Part shown: piece by piece, positions 6,826 through 10,681 of the stretch | How the letters are laid out: each line of letters opens with the position of its first letter | How positions within the stretch are numbered: position 1 is the first letter of the stretch | Source of the DNA: DATKHR01 sp035939575 | Lineage (GTDB): Bacteria > Acidobacteriota > Vicinamibacteria > Vicinamibacterales > CAVVIG01 | DNA: 10,681 bases | Assembly: GCA_035939575.1 (NCBI GenBank) | Contig: DASZFS010000338.1 | Location: 1-10,681 of the forward strand | Direction of reading: 5' to 3' | Notes under the pieces: generated by a model | What the model was told of the DNA's origin: nothing | The model's input: only the letters and a program-made list of their open reading frames with translations | Database searches by the model: none | Program-made: the position numbers and the translations under genes

Positions 6826-6832
6826 TCTGGTG

Positions 6833-7258
6833 ATGCGTGTGCTGGCTGTCGACGTGGGAGCCCGGCGCGTGGGGCTCGCGATCAGCGATCCTTCGCGCAT
6901 GCTGGCGCGGCCGCTGACGGCAGTTGAGGTCGCCAGCGACGCCGACGCCGTGGAGCGCGTGGCTGCAGCTGCTCGCGACCTCGCCGCCGAGGAAGATGGG
7001 CTTGCCGAGATTGTGGTCGGGCTGCCGAGGCGCCTCGACGGTTCGCCGAGCGCCATGACGGCGCGTGTCGCCGCGTTCGTGGATGCGTTGAGGCAGCGGA
7101 TCCAGGTCCCCATCGCGACCGAAGACGAGCGCCTCTCGAGCCACGAGGCGGACAGCCGTCTCGCGCTCAACGAGCGCGACTGGCGCAAGCGCAAGAGCAA
7201 GCTCGACGCCGCGGCGGCCGCCGTCATCCTGCAGGACTACCTGGATCGAGGGCGATGA
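6833..7258 (+). CDS. ruvX: RuvX/YqgF family nuclease (pre-16S rRNA processing)
   Basis: A 141-residue RNase H-fold protein of the YqgF/RuvX family, which matures the 16S rRNA 5' end in E. coli and has Holliday-junction-resolvase-type chemistry. Family motifs are all present: AVDVGARRVGLAISD near the N-terminus, IVVGLPRRLDGS mid-protein, DERLSSHEA, and KLDAAAAAVILQDYL at the C-terminus. The three acidic catalytic residues are D7, E99 and D125. The length is typical for the family. The start could be ATG 6833 or the adjacent GTG at 6830; neither has a Shine-Dalgarno site, and a plus-strand -10-like box ends only nine bases upstream of the ATG, so a leaderless mRNA is possible. The stop overlaps the mltG start as ATGA. 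The gene is divergent from the phosphodiesterase-envC operon across about 31-34 bp. Confidence 0.95.
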   Translation: MRVLAVDVGARRVGLAISDPSRMLARPLTAVEVASDADAVERVAAAARDLAAEEDGLAEIVVGLPRRLDGSPSAMTARVAAFVDALRQRIQVPIATEDERLSSHEADSRLALNERDWRKRKSKLDAAAAAVILQDYLDRGR

Positions 7259-8283
7259 AACGACTCCTGGTGTTCGTTCTCTTCGCAGCGGTCATCGGGG
7301 GCGCCGCCGGCGTCTCCATCTACGCGCGCCTGCACGATCCCTTTCGCGGCTTTGATGGCGTCGAACAGTTCGTCGACATCCCGCCCGGCGCGGGAAGTCG
7401 CGCGATCGGCGAACGCCTTGCAAGCGCCGGCGTCGTCCGGGATCCGTGGACGTTCCGCCTCGCGCTGTATTTGAGCGGGCAGGGTCGCCGCCTCAAAGCG
7501 GGCGAGTATCGTTTCGACCGCGCCGCCACGCCGTACGAGGTCATTGCCCGCATCGCGCGCGGCGACGTGTTCGTCATCAACGTGACGTTTCCCGAGGGGC
7601 TGACGATCGCGGAGATGGCGAGAATCTTCGAATCGCGCGGTCTCGGACCGGCGTCTGTCTTCGTCGACGCGTCGAAGGATGTCTCAGCCGTCCGAGATCT
7701 CGATCCGGCTGCGAAAGATCTGGAAGGCTATCTGTTTCCGGAGACGTATCCGCAGTCGCGCAAGGGAGACGCGCCGAAGCTCGTGCACCAGATGGTGGCC
7801 GCGTTCGAGCGCGTGCTGACGCCCGAGCTTCGTCAGACGGCCGCGGCACGGCAGCTGTCCGTCCGCCAGCTCGTCACGCTGGCGTCGATCGTGGAGAAGG
7901 AAACCGCGAGACCCGACGAGCGACCGATCGTCGCGGCGGTCTATGCGAACCGCCTTCGACTCGGCATGCCGCTTCAGTGCGATCCAACCGTCATCTTCGC
8001 GCTCGTCCGCGCGGGGCGCTACGACGGCAACATCCATCACGACGATCTCAGCTTTGACTCGCCATACAACACGTATCGTTATCCAGGATTGCCGCCCGGA
8101 CCGATCGCGTCGCCTGGTCGCGCGTCCATCGAAGCCGCGGCGCGGCCCGCAGACGTTGACTACCTGTACTTCGTCAGCCGGAACGACGGCTCGCACGAGT
8201 TCGCGCGGACCCTGGATGAGCACAACCGGAACGTCCAGAAATATCAAGTGCAGTACTTCAGGAATCTCAGGGCCCGGCGCTAA
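7255..8283 (+). CDS. mltG: Endolytic murein transglycosylase MltG (YceG family)
   Basis: A 342-residue inner-membrane lytic transglycosylase that cuts nascent glycan strands and helps set their length. Residues 4-23 are a membrane anchor. A LysM-like region covers about 38-110 (DIPPGAGSRAIGERLASAGV). The YceG catalytic domain covers about 110-335. The catalytic glutamate is E214 in LASIVEKET. Other family signatures are GYLFPETY (158-165), QCDPTVIFAL (241-250), SPYNTYRYPGLPPGPIASPG and the C-terminal GSHEFARTLDEHNRNV. It overlaps ruvX by four bases (ATGA), and GAGGGCG just before the ATG is a passable ribosome site. The ruvX-mltG pairing is common in bacteria. It is convergent with nadK. All key residues are present and length is normal for the family, so it should be active. 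Confidence 0.97.
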   Translation: MKRLLVFVLFAAVIGGAAGVSIYARLHDPFRGFDGVEQFVDIPPGAGSRAIGERLASAGVVRDPWTFRLALYLSGQGRRLKAGEYRFDRAATPYEVIARIARGDVFVINVTFPEGLTIAEMARIFESRGLGPASVFVDASKDVSAVRDLDPAAKDLEGYLFPETYPQSRKGDAPKLVHQMVAAFERVLTPELRQTAAARQLSVRQLVTLASIVEKETARPDERPIVAAVYANRLRLGMPLQCDPTVIFALVRAGRYDGNIHHDDLSFDSPYNTYRYPGLPPGPIASPGRASIEAAARPADVDYLYFVSRNDGSHEFARTLDEHNRNVQKYQVQYFRNLRARR

Positions 8284-8291
8284 TCCTCGTC

Positions 8292-8321
8292 TCCACGTCC
8301 AAGGTTCTCAAGGGTCGTGGA
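8292..8321. terminator. Weak candidate hairpin between convergent mltG and nadK
   Basis: TCCACG (8292-8297) is complementary to CGTGGA (8316-8321), giving a six-pair stem with an 18-base loop just after the mltG stop. There is no T-run, so this is at best a weak signal for Rho-independent termination and may be chance. The rest of the 8284-8395 gap shows no gene, repeat or promoter that I can support. Confidence 0.15.
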
Positions 8322-8395
8322 CAGGGTCGCCAGAAATCGAGGGCGTAGGCAACTGCACGCGACCATGAGTCTTCGGCCCGTTTATGAGATGGACT

Positions 8396-9304
8396 CTAAC
8401 GTTCGTTCCATTTCAGCTTCTCGCGAAGCACTTCGAAGTAGCTGCGCGAAGATGGGTGGAGCAGCTTCAGACGGCGCGTGGCGCAGCAGATGATCACCTC
8501 GTCCCCACGCTCGAGCACGTACCCTTCCTGGCCGTCGAACGTGACGTAGACCTCGTCGCGCTGGTCCATGATCGGCTGCACGCGCACCGGCGAACCAGAG
8601 GGGATGACGATCGGCCGGTTGGTCAGCATGTGAGGCGCGATGGGGGTCAATACGAGCGCGTCCATTCCCGGCTGGACGATAGGGCCGCCCGCAGCGAGGT
8701 TGTACGCGGTGGAACCGGTCGGCGTCGCCACGATGAGGCCGTCCGCCTTGACGCGGGCGACGAACTCTTCGCCGACCGAGACCGACAGCTCGAGCATCCG
8801 TGACCGGGCCGCTTTGGTGACGACCACGTCGTTCAGCGTCACGTGCTGCCCGAGCGGCGCTCCGTTCCGCATGGTCGTCGATCGCAGCATCAGCCGCTCT
8901 TCGATGCGCGCGGTCCCGCTGACGACGGCGTCGAGCGACGGGTAGAGCTCGGGGAGCCTGACCTCGGTGAGAAACCCCAGACGGCCGAAGTTGACGCCGA
9001 GAATCGGGACGTCCGGGGCGCTTGCAGCATCGACGCTGGCGGCGCCAATGCAGTCAGCCATCGACAGCAGCGTCCCGTCGCCGCCGAGCACCACGATCAG
9101 ATCGACCTCGGCGACGAGCGCAGCCTTGTCGAAGACCCGGCGCGCCGCGCCGCCGCCGGCCTCCGCGGCCAGCATGGCGGTGGCGGTCTCGAAGACCGGC
9201 TCGATCGCGCGCGCCTCGAGCCACGACGCAATCTCGACGAGATGCGGCGCCGCCGCGTGCAGGTGGGATTTGGCGACGATGCCGACGCGCGACACCCGCG
9301 ACAC
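8396..9304 (-). CDS. nadK: NAD kinase
   Basis: Phosphorylates NAD to NADP in the cytoplasm using ATP or polyphosphate. From the GTG at 9304 the product is 302 residues, typical of bacterial NadK. It shows the GGDGT motif (74-78, catalytic D76), GVNFGRLGFLTE (103-114), the NE/ND motif as LND (157-159) and TPTGSTAYNLAAGGPIV (194-210). The C-terminus matches the family (VTFDGQEG). The start is uncertain: in-frame GTG codons occur at 9295, 9304, 9328, 9337 and 9346, the last three inside a 9-bp tandem repeat. I prefer 9304 because AGGG lies six bases upstream and the product then opens directly into the family's first beta strand (VGIVAKS); 9295 is equally short and credible. It is last in the tlyA-panE-nadK run and convergent with mltG. 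Confidence 0.96.
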   Translation of the reverse strand: MSRVSRVGIVAKSHLHAAAPHLVEIASWLEARAIEPVFETATAMLAAEAGGGAARRVFDKAALVAEVDLIVVLGGDGTLLSMADCIGAASVDAASAPDVPILGVNFGRLGFLTEVRLPELYPSLDAVVSGTARIEERLMLRSTTMRNGAPLGQHVTLNDVVVTKAARSRMLELSVSVGEEFVARVKADGLIVATPTGSTAYNLAAGGPIVQPGMDALVLTPIAPHMLTNRPIVIPSGSPVRVQPIMDQRDEVYVTFDGQEGYVLERGDEVIICCATRRLKLLHPSSRSYFEVLREKLKWNER

Positions 9305-9321
9305 CTGCGGCCCTGTAACGC

Positions 9322-9353
9322 TGGACACGTTGGACACGTTGGACACGTTGGAC
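9322..9353. repeat. 9-bp tandem repeat, about 3.6 copies, upstream of nadK
   Basis: TGGACACGT is repeated exactly at 9322, 9331 and 9340, with a partial fourth copy (TGGAC) at 9349. On the minus strand each full unit contains GTG TCC AAC in the nadK frame, so every copy adds a possible start codon or three residues (Met/Val-Ser-Asn). The related pair GTGTCGCGG and GTGTCGCGC at 9304-9287 keeps the same nine-base rhythm at the likely nadK start. The repeat lies between the panE stop (9365) and nadK. Copy-number change would not shift the frame. Confidence 0.85.
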
Positions 9354-9364
9354 GTCCTGGGGCC

Positions 9365-10264
9365 TTATGGAACCACAAAACGGCCGCGCGCTTCCATCGC
9401 CTTCACGATGGCGACGAGTGCGGCGTTGACGGGGCAGTCGATGCCGACGCGCCGGCCGAGGCCGACGACCGCGCCATTCATGAAATCGATCTCCGTTGCC
9501 TTGCCGCGACGGAGATCCTGTTGCATCGACGCGACGTTGTGCGACGGGCCGAAGACGCGGGCGATTGCCTCCAGAAAGTCGGTGTCGAACGTCACGCCGT
9601 CCGCGCGCGCGACCGCCAGGCACTCGTCGATGACGAGCCGCTTCACCGGATCGAGTCGCCGGTCCGCAATCGCGCCTACCTCCGCGCCGATGATCGACGT
9701 GATGGGATTGATGACACAGTTGAAGATCAGCTTCCGCCACACATCGACCTTGATGTCCTCCGACACGCGGCCGTCCAGGCCGCACGCGGTGAGGAGCGAG
9801 GCGATCTCCGGGCTGCGGGCGCTTTGCTCGAGCAGCGTATATCCCGCCACCCTGTAGTCGACGACGCCCGGCTCCCGAAAAACGGCGCCGGCCTGGGTGA
9901 TGGCGCGAAGCACCAGGCCGCGGTTGCCGACGGTCTCCCGGACGACGTCCTCCCCGCCCAGGCCGTTCTGCACACAGACGATCGTCGTGTCGTCGCGGAC
10001 CATTGGCGCGATGGCCGCGGCGATCGTCCGGTTGTCGTTCACCTTCGAGGTGAGGAGCATGAGCGAATCCGCCGGGATCGACGCGATCGCGGTGACGGCC
10101 TCCACGCGATAGACCCCGGTCTCGAGCCCCATCAGCCGCAGGCCACGGCGGTTGATCGCCTCAGCGTGAGGCTGGCGCGCGAGCACCGTGACCTCGTGTC
10201 TCTCCGACAACTTGGCCGCGTACAGGCTGCCGATGGCACCCGCGCCGAGGACGATGATGTTCAT
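9365..10264 (-). CDS. panE: 2-dehydropantoate 2-reductase (ketopantoate reductase)
   Basis: Reduces 2-dehydropantoate to pantoate with NADPH, a step of pantothenate and CoA synthesis in the cytoplasm. The 299-residue product has the family's usual length. The nucleotide-binding motif GAGAIG is at 7-12. Family active-site positions are K74 (TSKVND), N100 (VQNGLGG), the general acid K178 with N182 (WRKLIFNCVINP) and E258 (ATEIDFMNG). An N-terminal Rossmann domain runs to about 165 and a helical C-terminal domain follows. The ATG overlaps the tlyA stop as ATGA; no ribosome site is evident, so coupled translation is likely. nadK follows about 60 bp later and makes NADP, the cofactor pool this enzyme uses. 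Some proteins of this family act on other 2-keto acids, but the conserved residues fit PanE. Confidence 0.93.
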   Translation of the reverse strand: MNIIVLGAGAIGSLYAAKLSERHEVTVLARQPHAEAINRRGLRLMGLETGVYRVEAVTAIASIPADSLMLLTSKVNDNRTIAAAIAPMVRDDTTIVCVQNGLGGEDVVRETVGNRGLVLRAITQAGAVFREPGVVDYRVAGYTLLEQSARSPEIASLLTACGLDGRVSEDIKVDVWRKLIFNCVINPITSIIGAEVGAIADRRLDPVKRLVIDECLAVARADGVTFDTDFLEAIARVFGPSHNVASMQQDLRRGKATEIDFMNGAVVGLGRRVGIDCPVNAALVAIVKAMEARGRFVVP

Positions 10265-10681
10265 CTCAGGTGGAGGAAGAATTCCTGGTTGCCGGTGGCG
10301 CCGGTGATGGGTGACGGCGTCATGCCCGCGCGCTCGAAGCCCGCCTCGACAGCCGCCGCCGTGACGCGTGCGATCACGGCATCGTGCACAGACGGATCGG
10401 TGACGATGCCGCGTCGTCCGACCTCCTCGCGGCCGGCCTCGAACTGCGGCTTGACGAGCGCGACGACATCGGCCGGGGACTCGAGCCAGCGCGGGAGCCC
10501 GGGCAGTATCTGCCGCAGCGAGATGAACGCCACGTCGATGACGGCCAGCGTCACGCGGTGCGGTACGTCGGCCGCCGTCAGGGAGCGCGCGTTGACGCCC
10601 TCGCGCACGATGACGCGCGGATCGTTGCGCAGCCGCCAGTCCAGCTGCCCGTGGCCGACATCCAGGGCTACCACGCTCTCG
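10261..10681 (-). CDS. tlyA: TlyA family rRNA 2'-O-methyltransferase, C-terminal part (runs off right edge)
   Basis: The frame is open to the right edge, so the N-terminus (an S4-like RNA-binding domain in this family) is missing; about 140 codons are present. It matches the C-terminal part of the FtsJ-like methyltransferase domain of TlyA, which methylates the ribose of cytidines in 16S and 23S rRNA in mycobacteria. Signatures in order are VALDVGHGQLDWRLRNDPRV, REGVNAR, VIDVAFISL, ALVKPQFEAGREEVGRRGIV and the ending SPITGATGNQEFFLHLR. The motif aspartate (VIDVAF), lysine (LVKPQFE) and final glutamate (NQEFF) fit the Rossmann methyltransferase catalytic set. The GTG at 10674 is not the true start, because the conserved sequence continues upstream in frame (ESVVALDVG). 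It overlaps panE by four bases. Many TlyA homologues were annotated as hemolysin A; a toxin role is not implied. Confidence 0.92.
   Translation of the reverse strand, partial: ESVVALDVGHGQLDWRLRNDPRVIVREGVNARSLTAADVPHRVTLAVIDVAFISLRQILPGLPRWLESPADVVALVKPQFEAGREEVGRRGIVTDPSVHDAVIARVTAAAVEAGFERAGMTPSPITGATGNQEFFLHLR

Noticed and set aside
6799..7227. N-terminal extension of the phosphodiesterase frame up to an ATG at 7227
   Set aside because: It runs antisense through ruvX, is Ser/Ala/Arg-rich without motifs, contains the operon's own -10 box, and would bury the signal peptide that begins at the GTG at 6798.
10261..10681. Hemolysin toxin
   Set aside because: The TlyA family is often named hemolysin A, but the visible motifs are those of an FtsJ-like rRNA methyltransferase, and the context is housekeeping.

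Overview
This is a gene-dense, high-GC bacterial chromosome segment made of housekeeping genes: translation, cell-wall and cofactor genes. I see no mobile element, integrase, CRISPR array or plasmid function. Protein style (S41 and alkaline-phosphatase-superfamily envelope proteins, a lipoprotein phosphodiesterase, a Gram-negative-type EnvC) suggests a diderm bacterium. Acidobacteriota, perhaps the Vicinamibacteria lineage, is my best guess, but this is an inference from recall and not a search result.

Layout. (1) Positions 1-2315, minus strand: an extended -10 promoter, a tRNA-Val(GAC) gene, thrS, and the 5' end of infC, which runs off the left edge. infC has no canonical start codon and appears to begin at ATC behind a perfect AGGAGG. 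(2) Positions 2391-6798, minus strand: a three-gene operon, in transcription order a lipoprotein alkaline-phosphatase-superfamily phosphodiesterase, an EnvC-like LytM/M23 protein, and a CtpA-like S41 peptidase. The genes overlap or nearly touch. The EnvC protein has lost all five M23 catalytic positions. The CtpA-like protein has lost its Ser/Lys dyad, so both look like pseudoenzymes. (3) Positions 6830-8283, plus strand: ruvX (yqgF) and mltG, sharing an ATGA stop-start overlap and divergent from the envelope operon across only about 31-34 bp. A near-palindromic -10 sequence sits in that gap. (4) Positions 8396-10681, minus strand, convergent with mltG: tlyA (partial at the right edge), panE and nadK. 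tlyA and panE share an ATGA overlap, and a 9-bp tandem repeat carrying in-frame GTG codons lies just upstream of nadK.

How the genes work together. ThrRS, tRNA-Val and IF-3 serve translation. The phosphodiesterase-EnvC-CtpA operon and MltG point to peptidoglycan remodelling and cell separation controlled from one divergent regulatory gap. RuvX acts on rRNA or DNA, TlyA on rRNA, PanE makes pantoate for CoA, and NadK makes NADP. The most unusual content is the adjacent EnvC and CtpA pseudoenzyme pair, which may act as binding or regulatory proteins in septal wall cleavage. Longer intergenic stretches (2273-2390, 8284-8395, 9305-9364) are all under 150 bp, and what they hold is described in the entries.
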